Positions 1 through 6,342 of a stretch of DNA of 10,068 nucleotides are shown one piece after another. This DNA is from an uncultured Ignavibacteriota bacterium (GTDB lineage: Bacteria; Bacteroidota; Ignavibacteria; Tepidaquicellales; Tepidaquicellaceae). The position numbers were made by a program, and so were the translations under genes. The notes beneath the pieces were generated by a model. It had not been told where the DNA came from. It saw only the letters and a list, made by a program, of their open reading frames with translations, and did not search any database. Every line of letters starts with the position of its first letter. Position 1 is the stretch's first letter. The stretch is from NCBI GenBank assembly GCA_903901375.1, contig CAIUQV010000643.1:1-10068 (forward strand), written 5' to 3'.

Positions 1-87
1 AGACTCTCTCTAATGCAGCAGGAGTATAATTTTTGAATGTAACATGTTTTTTTAAATAGTTATATTACTTTAATCTAAAAATTTTAT

Positions 88-1296
88 ATGCAGGATAGTA
101 ACGGAAAAGATAATAACAGCAACGAAAACAAAGGGCAGAAGAAAAACAACAGGCGCAGATACCATAATAACAGGAACAGGTATAATAACAGGAACAAAAA
201 CAGATCAACTAAGGATAAAGAGATAATTGATAAAATTATAGGAGATACCGAATCTCCCGCAATTAACAGCCAGACGCAGATATCAAGACAGAACCCTGTA
301 TTAAGGCAGAATAATCTTTCAAAGCAGTCTCGCGCCGAAAACCCAAAAGGCACATCTTTAAACCTTAACAAACAAACGGTTTCAGTCGTTATTCCGCTTT
401 TGAACGAAGAAGAGTCACTCAAAGAGTTATCACAAAAACTTATTTCCGTTTTAGAAGAAATTAACTGCAGCTACGAAGTTTTATTTGTAGACGATGGCAG
501 TACAGATAAATCATTCGACAGGATAAGGGATATTCACTCATCCAATCCAAGGTTTAAATGTATTAAGTTCAGAAAGAATTATGGAAAATCTGCAGCTTTA
601 GCTGCTGGTTTTAAAGCAGCTAAAGGCAGTTATGTGATTACTATGGACGCAGATTTACAGGATGATCCGAACGAAATCCCGGAGTTGATAAAAACACTTC
701 AGTCGGGATTTGACCTGGTATCAGGATGGAAGAAAGTAAGGTACGACCCGTTTATCAAAAGAAATACGTCAAAAATATTTAATTATGTCACCTCTAAACT
801 TTCTGGTATCAGACTTCATGACTTTAATTGCGGCATCAAAGGATACAAAAAAGATGTTGTAAAGTCTTTGAAAGTTTATGGCGAAATGCACAGGTATTTA
901 CCTGCTTTGGCACACCTTTCCGGGTTTAAAGTTACAGAAAAAGTGGTAAAACATCATCCAAGAAAATTCGGGAAAACCAAATTCGGTGCAAGCAGGTTTA
1001 TAAACGGATTTCTTGATGTTCTCACGGTTGTGTTTACCAATAAATACATGAAAAAACCCTTACATCTTTTTGGTATGTTTGGCTTGATTTCGTTTTTGAC
1101 CGGATTTGTCATTACGCTTTATCTTACTTATTTGAAGTTCTTTGAAGGTGCCTCAATCAGCAACAGACCATTATTTCTTGTGGGAATATTGTTTATTATT
1201 ATCGGCGTACAGTTTATTTCTCTTGGTTTAATTGCTGAGATGATTACAAAGTCGAACGCACACGAAGAGGATTATTTGATAGAAAAAACACTTTAA
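88..1296 (+). CDS. Family 2 glycosyltransferase, DPM1/ArnC/GtrB-like, with basic low-complexity N-terminus
   Basis: The predicted protein (402 aa) transfers a sugar from a nucleotide donor, probably to a polyprenyl phosphate at the cytoplasmic face of the inner membrane; the sugar is unknown. The GT-A core starts at about residue 97 (VSVVIPLLNEEESL). It shows DDGSTD at 135-140, the metal-binding DADLQDD at 187-193, RKNYGKSAALAAGF at 162-175 and GEMHRYLPALA at 265-275. Two hydrophobic segments (about 325-347 and 361-384) match the C-terminal hairpin of the DPM1/ArnC/GtrB group. Residues 1-95 are an atypical extension rich in Asn, Arg, Lys and Gln, probably disordered. The start at 88 is the first ATG after an in-frame TAA at 76-78, and no in-frame ATG follows before the catalytic domain. 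There is no Shine-Dalgarno sequence. lpxA follows after 3 nt, which suggests a role in envelope glycolipid synthesis. The family is secure; the substrate is inference. Confidence 0.9.
   Translation: MQDSNGKDNNSNENKGQKKNNRRRYHNNRNRYNNRNKNRSTKDKEIIDKIIGDTESPAINSQTQISRQNPVLRQNNLSKQSRAENPKGTSLNLNKQTVSVVIPLLNEEESLKELSQKLISVLEEINCSYEVLFVDDGSTDKSFDRIRDIHSSNPRFKCIKFRKNYGKSAALAAGFKAAKGSYVITMDADLQDDPNEIPELIKTLQSGFDLVSGWKKVRYDPFIKRNTSKIFNYVTSKLSGIRLHDFNCGIKGYKKDVVKSLKVYGEMHRYLPALAHLSGFKVTEKVVKHHPRKFGKTKFGASRFINGFLDVLTVVFTNKYMKKPLHLFGMFGLISFLTGFVITLYLTYLKFFEGASISNRPLFLVGILFIIIGVQFISLGLIAEMITKSNAHEEDYLIEKTL
164..199 (+). repeat. Two-copy 18-bp in-frame tandem repeat in the glycosyltransferase N-terminus
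   Basis: The 15-mer ATAATAACAGGAACA occurs at 164-178 and again at 182-196, giving an 18-bp period. It encodes two Asn/Arg-rich hexapeptide units (NNRNR and NNRNK cores, separated by Tyr). Because 18 is a multiple of three, copy-number change by slippage would keep the frame. This may be how the basic N-terminal extension grew. Confidence 0.6.
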
Positions 1297-1299
1297 AAA

Positions 1300-2067
1300 A
1301 TGTCTCTTAACTCTATAAGCAAAAAAGCAAAGATTGGTAATAATGTTACTGTTGGTGATTTTACTGTAATCAAAGATGATGTCGAAATAGGCAATAACGT
1401 AGAGATAGGGGCTAATGTCATTATTGACGACGGTGCAAGAATATCTGATAACGTCAAACTTCATCACGGAGCTGTTGTGTCAACAATACCCCAGGATTTA
1501 AAGTTTGGAGGTGAAATCACAACTCTTGAAATTGGAGAGAATACAGTAATCCGGGAATATGCAACGTTGAATCGCGGAACAACCGCAAGCGGAAAGACGG
1601 TAGTAGGAAAAAACTGCCTGCTAATGGCATATGCTCACGTTGCACACGATTGCCGTGTAGGAGATAATGTTATTATCGCTAATTGTGGAACTCTTGGCGG
1701 ACACGTTGAAATTGATGACTGGGCAATTGTTGGCGGACTTGTAGCCGTTCATCAGTTTGTTAAAGTCGGGGAACATTCAATTCTCGCAGGCTTCACCAAA
1801 GCCGTTAAAGATATTCCGCCTTATATAATGGCGGGCGATAATCCTATGAAATACGAGGGGCTTAACATTGTTGGTTTAAAAAGAAGAGGTTTTACTGCCA
1901 AACAAATTGACGGAATAAAAGAGTTTTATCAAATGCTTTATAAATCCGGACTTAATGTTTCTGATGCAGTTAAGAAGATTAAAGTAGAACTTCCACAGAC
2001 AGAAACGGGAAATAAAATTCTTGATTTTATTTCAAGAAGCACGCGTGGAATTTTAACCGATAAATAA
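1300..2067 (+). CDS. lpxA: Acyl-ACP--UDP-N-acetylglucosamine O-acyltransferase (LpxA)
   Basis: LpxA catalyses the first step of lipid A synthesis in the cytosol: it moves a 3-hydroxyacyl chain from acyl carrier protein to the 3-OH of UDP-GlcNAc. The 255-aa length is close to the family norm (E. coli 262). Residues 1-180 are imperfect hexapeptide repeats of the left-handed beta-helix (for example IGNNV, VGDNV). The region around AHVAHDC aligns with E. coli and places the catalytic His at 116, with H113, H135 and H151 matching E. coli H122, H144 and H160. G164 aligns with the E. coli acyl-chain ruler G173, which hints at a long hydroxyacyl substrate (inference). The C-terminal helical domain begins at GLNIVGLKRRGF (187-198). 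The ATG lies 3 nt after the upstream stop, in an A-run without Shine-Dalgarno. No lpxC, lpxD or fabZ is in the window, so the gene is separated from the usual cluster or sits at its edge. Confidence 0.96.
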   Translation: MSLNSISKKAKIGNNVTVGDFTVIKDDVEIGNNVEIGANVIIDDGARISDNVKLHHGAVVSTIPQDLKFGGEITTLEIGENTVIREYATLNRGTTASGKTVVGKNCLLMAYAHVAHDCRVGDNVIIANCGTLGGHVEIDDWAIVGGLVAVHQFVKVGEHSILAGFTKAVKDIPPYIMAGDNPMKYEGLNIVGLKRRGFTAKQIDGIKEFYQMLYKSGLNVSDAVKKIKVELPQTETGNKILDFISRSTRGILTDK

Positions 2068-2080
2068 TCCCGTTCTTAAT

Positions 2081-2611
2081 TTGAAAAAGAACTTTGAAAT
2101 CAAAACAAAATTATCCAATCCCAAAAGTACAAAACCCCTTTTGAAATCTCTTTGCCTGGGGAACTCAGCTATCCGGGAAAAACAGCTACAGGAAGACATT
2201 TATTATAAAGTAACCCAGGGAAGACTTAAACTTCGTATTATAAACGGCCGTACGGGCAACCTTATTCACTATTTCAGAAATAATAAAACGGGTAAGCGTG
2301 TTTCAAAGTATACAATTTCCGAAACCAACACCCCCAGGGAATTAGATTCTATTTTAAGCTCTCTTTATGGCGTTAAGGTAAAAGTAAAGAAATACAGGGA
2401 AATTACAATATTAGACAATGTTCGCATACACATAGACAACGTAATAGGATTGGGAAATTATCTTGAAATTGAGATAATTTTTAAGTCAATTAAGGATGCT
2501 AGAAAACAAATGAGCGGTTTGATTGAAAGATTAAAGCTCGATGAGAAAAATTTTATTAAAGAATCTTATTCGGATTTATTACTAAAGAAAAGGAGAAAAA
2601 ATGCCGATTAA
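2081..2611 (+). CDS. CYTH domain protein (class IV adenylate cyclase / thiamine triphosphatase-like)
   Basis: This 176-aa protein matches the CYTH (triphosphate tunnel metalloenzyme) pattern through its whole length. It opens with the signature strand NFEIKTKL (4-11), a variant of ExExK. QLQEDIYYKVTQGRLKLR (35-52) follows the family pattern Q-x-D-x-Y...GRLKLR. Then come HYFRNNKTGKRVSKY (63-77), KKYREITIL (103-111), RIHIDNVIGLGNYLEIEI (115-132) with the paired acidic residues E129 and E131, and a C-terminal SYSDLLL (162-168). Family members hydrolyse or cyclise triphosphates (cAMP synthesis, thiamine triphosphate, polyphosphate) in a metal-bound tunnel; which reaction applies here cannot be told. 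The start is TTG, because no in-frame ATG lies between the lpxA stop and the signature strand. The 3' end overlaps panB by 11 nt, suggesting translational coupling. The tail is strongly basic (KKRRK). Confidence 0.82.
   Translation: MKKNFEIKTKLSNPKSTKPLLKSLCLGNSAIREKQLQEDIYYKVTQGRLKLRIINGRTGNLIHYFRNNKTGKRVSKYTISETNTPRELDSILSSLYGVKVKVKKYREITILDNVRIHIDNVIGLGNYLEIEIIFKSIKDARKQMSGLIERLKLDEKNFIKESYSDLLLKKRRKNAD
2591..2595 (+). promoter_or_regulatory. Shine-Dalgarno sequence of panB
   Basis: AGGAG lies 5 nt before the panB ATG, inside the last codons of the CYTH gene. It is the only clear Shine-Dalgarno element ahead of any start in this window, and it supports ATG 2601 as the panB start despite the 11-nt overlap. 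Confidence 0.7.
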
Positions 2612-3428
2612 AAAACTGATTACAAAAGACGTTCTGCATATTACAACAAAAGTTCTGCAGCTGATGAAGGACAGTGGCGAGAAAATAACGATGCTTACAG
2701 GTTATGACTATCTTACGGCGAAGTTTCTTGATGCTGCCAAAATAGAAATTATACTGGTTGGAGATTCACTTGGAAATGTTATTCAGGGAAACGAGACCAC
2801 GCTTCCTGTAACACTCGAAGAAATGATTTATCACGCATCGATTGTTCGAAAAGGAGTTGAAAGGGCTATGGTTGTTGCCGATATGACGTTTATGAGTTAT
2901 CAGGTAGGAGAAGACGATGCTATTCGCAATTGCGGCAAAGTTATGAAGCTTACAGGTTGTGATGCAATAAAGATGGAAGGCGGAAGCTATATTGCCAATA
3001 CGGTGAAAAGGCTTGTAGATATTGGAATTCCCGTAATGGGGCACCTTGGTCTGACTCCACAGTCCATCAATAAATTCGGCAGCTACAAAACACGTGGAAT
3101 AGAGAAAACCGAAGCAGAACAGATTTATAAAGATGCTTTGGTTTTGGAAAAAGCAGGATGTTTTGCAATTGTGCTTGAGAAAATACCCGCAAAACTCGGA
3201 AAGAAAATTTCAGATGCACTCACAATTCCTACAATCGGCATAGGCGCTGGCCCTTACTGTAACGGACAGGTTTTGGTTACCCAGGATATGCTTGGAATGA
3301 TAGAAGAGTTTAAACCACGTTTCGTAAGAAAATACATGAACCTTGCTCAGGATATGAAAGACGCATTCCGCAGGTATATAAGCGATGTAAAAGAAAACAA
3401 GTTTCCAACAATTGATGAAAGTTATTAA
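2601..3428 (+). CDS. panB: 3-methyl-2-oxobutanoate hydroxymethyltransferase (ketopantoate hydroxymethyltransferase)
   Basis: PanB makes ketopantoate from 2-oxoisovalerate and 5,10-methylenetetrahydrofolate, the first committed step toward pantothenate and CoA, in the cytosol. The 275-aa TIM-barrel protein aligns without gaps in its key motifs: MLTGYD (31-36), VGDSLG (53-58, metal ligand D55), AD at 93-94 (metal ligand D94), IKMEGG (123-128, with K124 and E126), GHLGLTPQS (147-155, with H148), VLEKIP (191-196, with E193) and IGIGAGP (212-218). These correspond to E. coli D45, D84, K112, E114, H136 and E181, so the enzyme should be active. Small departures are T96 where Pro is common (ADLPFMSY) and N221 where Asp is common in the GAGPxxDGQ loop. 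No panC or panD is nearby. Confidence 0.95.
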   Translation: MPIKKLITKDVLHITTKVLQLMKDSGEKITMLTGYDYLTAKFLDAAKIEIILVGDSLGNVIQGNETTLPVTLEEMIYHASIVRKGVERAMVVADMTFMSYQVGEDDAIRNCGKVMKLTGCDAIKMEGGSYIANTVKRLVDIGIPVMGHLGLTPQSINKFGSYKTRGIEKTEAEQIYKDALVLEKAGCFAIVLEKIPAKLGKKISDALTIPTIGIGAGPYCNGQVLVTQDMLGMIEEFKPRFVRKYMNLAQDMKDAFRRYISDVKENKFPTIDESY

Positions 3429-3434
3429 TCGTTT

Positions 3435-4247
3435 ATGGATTTTTTAGAACACCCTCTTTTTCATATTGGCGGTCAGACAATTACACTTATTTCGATAATT
3501 GTGTTTGTAATTGTATTTCTGCTCGTTTTAGCCGTATCAAGGCTCGTCCGCCGTATACTCCTGAAAAGAGTTTTTCCCCGCAATGAAGTCAACGACGGTG
3601 TTGCTCGTTCAATTACACGGATTATAAATTACTTCGTACTTGTTATCGGTTTTCTTATCGCCTTAAACTCTGCAGGAATTAACGTTTCGCTTTTATTTGC
3701 AGGTGGTGCCGCAATTATGGTCGGTATAGGATTCGGACTGCAGAACATTGCAAATAATTTTATTAGCGGATTAATTATTCTTTTCGAACGTCCGATAAAA
3801 GAAGGCGACTTTATTGAAATCGGGGGAAAAATGGGAACCGTTGTGTCAATTTCTGCAAGAAGCACAAAGGTAAAAACGAACGTAGGTATTATGATAATTG
3901 TTCCCAATTCTTATTTTATAGAGAAGGAAGTAATCAACAGAAGTTATGTAGATAAAACCCAGATTGAAATACCCGTTACAATTTCACACAACGAGGATTT
4001 TGAAAAAGTAAAGGAAATACTGTTAAGACTTGGAAACGAAAATCAGTACTCAATGAAAGATTTTCCTCCGTCTGTCACCTTTTCCGAAATAAACGAGCTT
4101 GGCATTCTAACCAAGTTGTGGATTTGGATTGTTGATCAGGATATGCACTCTGTTATACGTTCTCAGATTAATTACAGAATACTTCAGGAGTTTAAAAAGG
4201 AGGGCATTAAATTTCCTGTTCCGAAAAGAGACCTTATTAAAGATTAG
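3435..4247 (+). CDS. Small-conductance mechanosensitive ion channel, MscS family
   Basis: This 270-aa inner-membrane protein has the minimal MscS architecture: three membrane segments (about 15-38, 61-83 and 85-117), the beta domain and the C-terminal alpha/beta domain. The third segment is the Gly/Ala-rich pore helix (LLFAGGAAIMVGIGFGLQNI, 86-105), leading into the conserved FERPIKEGDFIEIGG (117-131). The beta domain carries GTVVSISARSTKVKT (134-148) and VPNS (156-159). The C-terminus holds the usual FPVPKRDL (260-267). Such channels open under membrane tension to release solutes on hypo-osmotic shock. The start ATG lies 6 nt after the panB stop, so this is the last gene of the five-gene run. 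It converges on mnmG with a 46-nt gap. No Shine-Dalgarno sequence is seen. Confidence 0.93.
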   Translation: MDFLEHPLFHIGGQTITLISIIVFVIVFLLVLAVSRLVRRILLKRVFPRNEVNDGVARSITRIINYFVLVIGFLIALNSAGINVSLLFAGGAAIMVGIGFGLQNIANNFISGLIILFERPIKEGDFIEIGGKMGTVVSISARSTKVKTNVGIMIIVPNSYFIEKEVINRSYVDKTQIEIPVTISHNEDFEKVKEILLRLGNENQYSMKDFPPSVTFSEINELGILTKLWIWIVDQDMHSVIRSQINYRILQEFKKEGIKFPVPKRDLIKD

Positions 4248-4293
4248 GCTTGGTATAATTTACAAAACCAAATTACAATCCATACACCTCTGG

Positions 4294-6213
4294 TCAGCCC
4301 CTCATGTAAATTAAAATCGCGGATATGTCTGATGGCCGCACTCCTGCTATTCTTCCGGCTTGACCTATTGATAATGGTTTTATCTTTTTTAACTTGTCAA
4401 GCGCCTCAGACGATATTGATTTAATGTTGTCGTAATTAAAGCTTGCAGGTATTTTTAAATTTTCTGTTCTGTTAAATTGTTCAACCTGTTCGTTCTGTCT
4501 TTTTATATAACCCTCGTATTTAATTTCTATTTCAATCTGATTAAGCACTTCTTCGTTGCTTTTTATGCTCTGCACAAAATTATTTTCTTTGAATACATCC
4601 AGTGAAAATAAATCCTTTATGCTTACTTCATTTCTGCGAAGTAAGTTTGCGAGAAACTCGTTCTGAGGTATCGGGCTTGAGTTTTTCAAAGTAAGCAACT
4701 CATTTATATCTTTTGGTTTTATTGTGTTTGCGTATAAAAATTTTATACCTTCTTGTATGCTTATATATTTATGCCTTAATAAATCAAGGTACTCGTTCTC
4801 TACCAGTCCGAGCTTGTTACCCGTCTCCATTAATCTTAAGTCAGCATTGTCCTGTCTCAGTGTTAGCCTGTATTCTGCCGATGACGTGAACATCCTATAT
4901 GGCTCTTCAGGTACTTTAATTATCAAATCATCAATTAAAACACCTATATATGCATCACTTCTTTTCAAAATAAGCGGCTCTTTTTTCAGTAATTTACTTG
5001 CCGAATTTATGCCGGCTACCAACCCTTGTGCGGCGGCCTCTTCGTATCCCGATGTGCCATTTACCTGTCCGGCATTATAAAGCCCCGACACAATCTTTGT
5101 CTCGAGTGTAGGATAAATCTGAAAAGTCGGAAAGAAATCATACTCAACCGCATAACCCTGTTTCACTAATTCTACTTTTTCGAGCCCGGGTACCGTTCTG
5201 GCGGCTTTCTGCTGTATATCGAATGCCAGACTTGTCGAAAACCCATTCATGTATATTGTATTTCCGTTTAAGGTCTCGGGTTCTAAAAATATCTGGTGCC
5301 TTGGCTTGTCCGAAAACCTTGATATCTTGTCTTCAATTGAAGGACAATATCTTGGCCCGACACCTTTTATCCTGCCTGTAAACATTGGCGAATCTTCAAA
5401 CCCGGTTCTTAATATCTCGTGGGTTTCTGAATTTGTATGAGTGAGGTAACAGTCAATCTGTTTTTGATTTGGAAAAGTGCTTTTGTTTGTTCTGAAAGAA
5501 AACGGTACGGGGGTTTTATCTCCTGGCTGTACTTCTGTCTTTGAAAAATCAATTGTATTAATATCAAGTCTCGGCGGAGTTCCAGTCTTTAGCCTGCCCG
5601 TAACAAACCCTAATTTACTTAGACATTCAGATAAGCCCGTTGCTGATTTTTCATCAACTCTTCCCCCCTCTGTTTTGGAAACACCCGTATGCATTACGGC
5701 GTTAAGAAAAGTCCCGGAAGTAATTATTACAGATTTACACTTTATTTCATATCCCAGCTCGGTCCTGATTCCCTTAATAACATATTTGTATCCTTCCGCC
5801 CCCGAATATTCATCAACATCAATCATTTTTACCATATCCTGTATAACAAAAATATTATCAACGGAATTTATGTATTCTGCTGCTGCCAATGAATATAAAT
5901 CCTTATCAGATTGACATCTCGGAGACCACACCGCAGGACCTTTTGACATATTAAGCATTTTAAACTGTATTCCGGTTTTATCAGCCAGCATTCCCATTAC
6001 ACCACCCAAAGCATCAATTTCTTTAACCAGGTGCCCCTTTGCCGTTCCTCCAATAGCCGGATTACAACTCATCCTTCCAATCGCACCAAGGTCCATTGTT
6101 ATTAACGCAACACTCATACCCATTCTTGCTGCCGAAGAAGAGGCCTCTATGCCTGCATGACCCGCCCCAATAACGATTATATCGTAATATTTTTGTGCCC
6201 TCTTTATGCTCAA
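4294..6213 (-). CDS. mnmG: tRNA uridine-5-carboxymethylaminomethyl(34) synthesis enzyme MnmG (GidA)
   Basis: MnmG, with MnmE, uses FAD, methylenetetrahydrofolate and glycine or ammonium to place a (carboxymethyl)aminomethyl group on wobble U34 of certain tRNAs. The 639-aa length fits the long MnmG form (E. coli 629). Visible motifs are the dinucleotide fold DIIVIGAGHAGIEA (11-24), SCNPAIGGTAKGHLVKE (49-65, C50), the FCB-type GPAVWSPRCQ (92-101), GRLKTGTPPRL (206-216), GPRYCPSIEDK (286-296, C290), AGQVNGTSGYEEAAAQG (381-397) and PYRMFTSSAEYRLTLRQDNAD (438-458). The C-terminal helical domain ends in IYMRG. The start is TTG: an in-frame TAG lies at 6222..6220, and the next in-frame Met (residue 32) falls after the FAD motif. 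Two parS sites lie just upstream. mnmE and rsmG, frequent neighbours elsewhere, are absent here. Confidence 0.96.
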   Translation of the reverse strand: MSIKRAQKYYDIIVIGAGHAGIEASSSAARMGMSVALITMDLGAIGRMSCNPAIGGTAKGHLVKEIDALGGVMGMLADKTGIQFKMLNMSKGPAVWSPRCQSDKDLYSLAAAEYINSVDNIFVIQDMVKMIDVDEYSGAEGYKYVIKGIRTELGYEIKCKSVIITSGTFLNAVMHTGVSKTEGGRVDEKSATGLSECLSKLGFVTGRLKTGTPPRLDINTIDFSKTEVQPGDKTPVPFSFRTNKSTFPNQKQIDCYLTHTNSETHEILRTGFEDSPMFTGRIKGVGPRYCPSIEDKISRFSDKPRHQIFLEPETLNGNTIYMNGFSTSLAFDIQQKAARTVPGLEKVELVKQGYAVEYDFFPTFQIYPTLETKIVSGLYNAGQVNGTSGYEEAAAQGLVAGINSASKLLKKEPLILKRSDAYIGVLIDDLIIKVPEEPYRMFTSSAEYRLTLRQDNADLRLMETGNKLGLVENEYLDLLRHKYISIQEGIKFLYANTIKPKDINELLTLKNSSPIPQNEFLANLLRRNEVSIKDLFSLDVFKENNFVQSIKSNEEVLNQIEIEIKYEGYIKRQNEQVEQFNRTENLKIPASFNYDNIKSISSEALDKLKKIKPLSIGQAGRIAGVRPSDISAILIYMRG

Positions 6214-6240
6214 ATATAGCTAATTTTCTCTGTTTTATAA

Positions 6241-6269
6241 ATTATAAGATACAAATTGTTTCACGTGAA
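6241..6269 (-). promoter_or_regulatory. Candidate mnmG promoter, -35 overlapping parS
   Basis: On the - strand a perfect TATAAT (6246..6241) is preceded, after 17 bp, by TTCACG (6269..6264), four of six matches to TTGACA. The predicted start of transcription near 6234 gives a leader of about 20 nt to the mnmG TTG. The -35 hexamer lies inside the first parS palindrome. Only sequence resemblance supports this, and the lineage may use a different consensus. Confidence 0.33.
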
Positions 6270-6274
6270 ACAAT
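6255..6274. other. parS centromere site 1 (ParB/Spo0J binding)
   Basis: The core TGTTTCACGTGAAACA (6257-6272) is the canonical chromosomal parS, matching the B. subtilis-derived consensus TGTTNCACGTGAAACA at all positions. Here the symmetry extends two bases further on each side, giving a perfect 20-bp palindrome. ParB binds such sites, loads as a CTP-dependent clamp and spreads; with ParA and SMC it organises and segregates the origin region. The site lies in the mnmG leader region. Confidence 0.9.
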
Positions 6275-6301
6275 CTGTACCCGCGTACATTTCTCTAACA
6301 C

Positions 6302-6317
6302 TGTTTCACGTGAAACA
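6302..6317. other. parS centromere site 2 (ParB/Spo0J binding)
   Basis: This is a second perfect copy of TGTTTCACGTGAAACA. Its centre is 45 bp from that of site 1. The two copies share 18 identical bases (TGTTTCACGTGAAACAAT), so they are also direct repeats. It lies 25 bp past the comM stop, wholly between comM and mnmG. A 16-bp perfect match occurring twice within 65 bp is not plausibly chance. Confidence 0.9.
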
Positions 6318-6342
6318 ATTCAAATATATTGTTAAAACCTTG

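Noticed and set aside
1..29. End of an upstream gene on the + strand (a frame ending in SNAAGV followed by TAA at 27-29), or a - strand frame reading TFKNYTPAALERV.
   Set aside because: Too short to recognise. The - strand frame has no start codon before its upstream stop, and the + strand frame is only nine residues. Neither can be supported.
32..64. Candidate promoter for the glycosyltransferase operon (TTTG at 32-35, TAGTTATA at 57-64).
   Set aside because: The second box matches only four of six fixed positions of TAnnTTTG and the region is a T/A-rich stretch where such matches arise by chance.
4248..4293. Possible bidirectional terminator between mscS and mnmG (TTGGT ... ACCAA at 4250-4271).
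   Set aside because: The stem is only 5 bp with a 12-nt loop and no adjoining T-run on either strand. An alternative stem is AT-only. Too weak to call.
6255..6317. parS palindromes read as a Rho-independent terminator or as a restriction-site repeat.
   Set aside because: The palindromes have no loop and no trailing T-run, and they match the parS consensus exactly.
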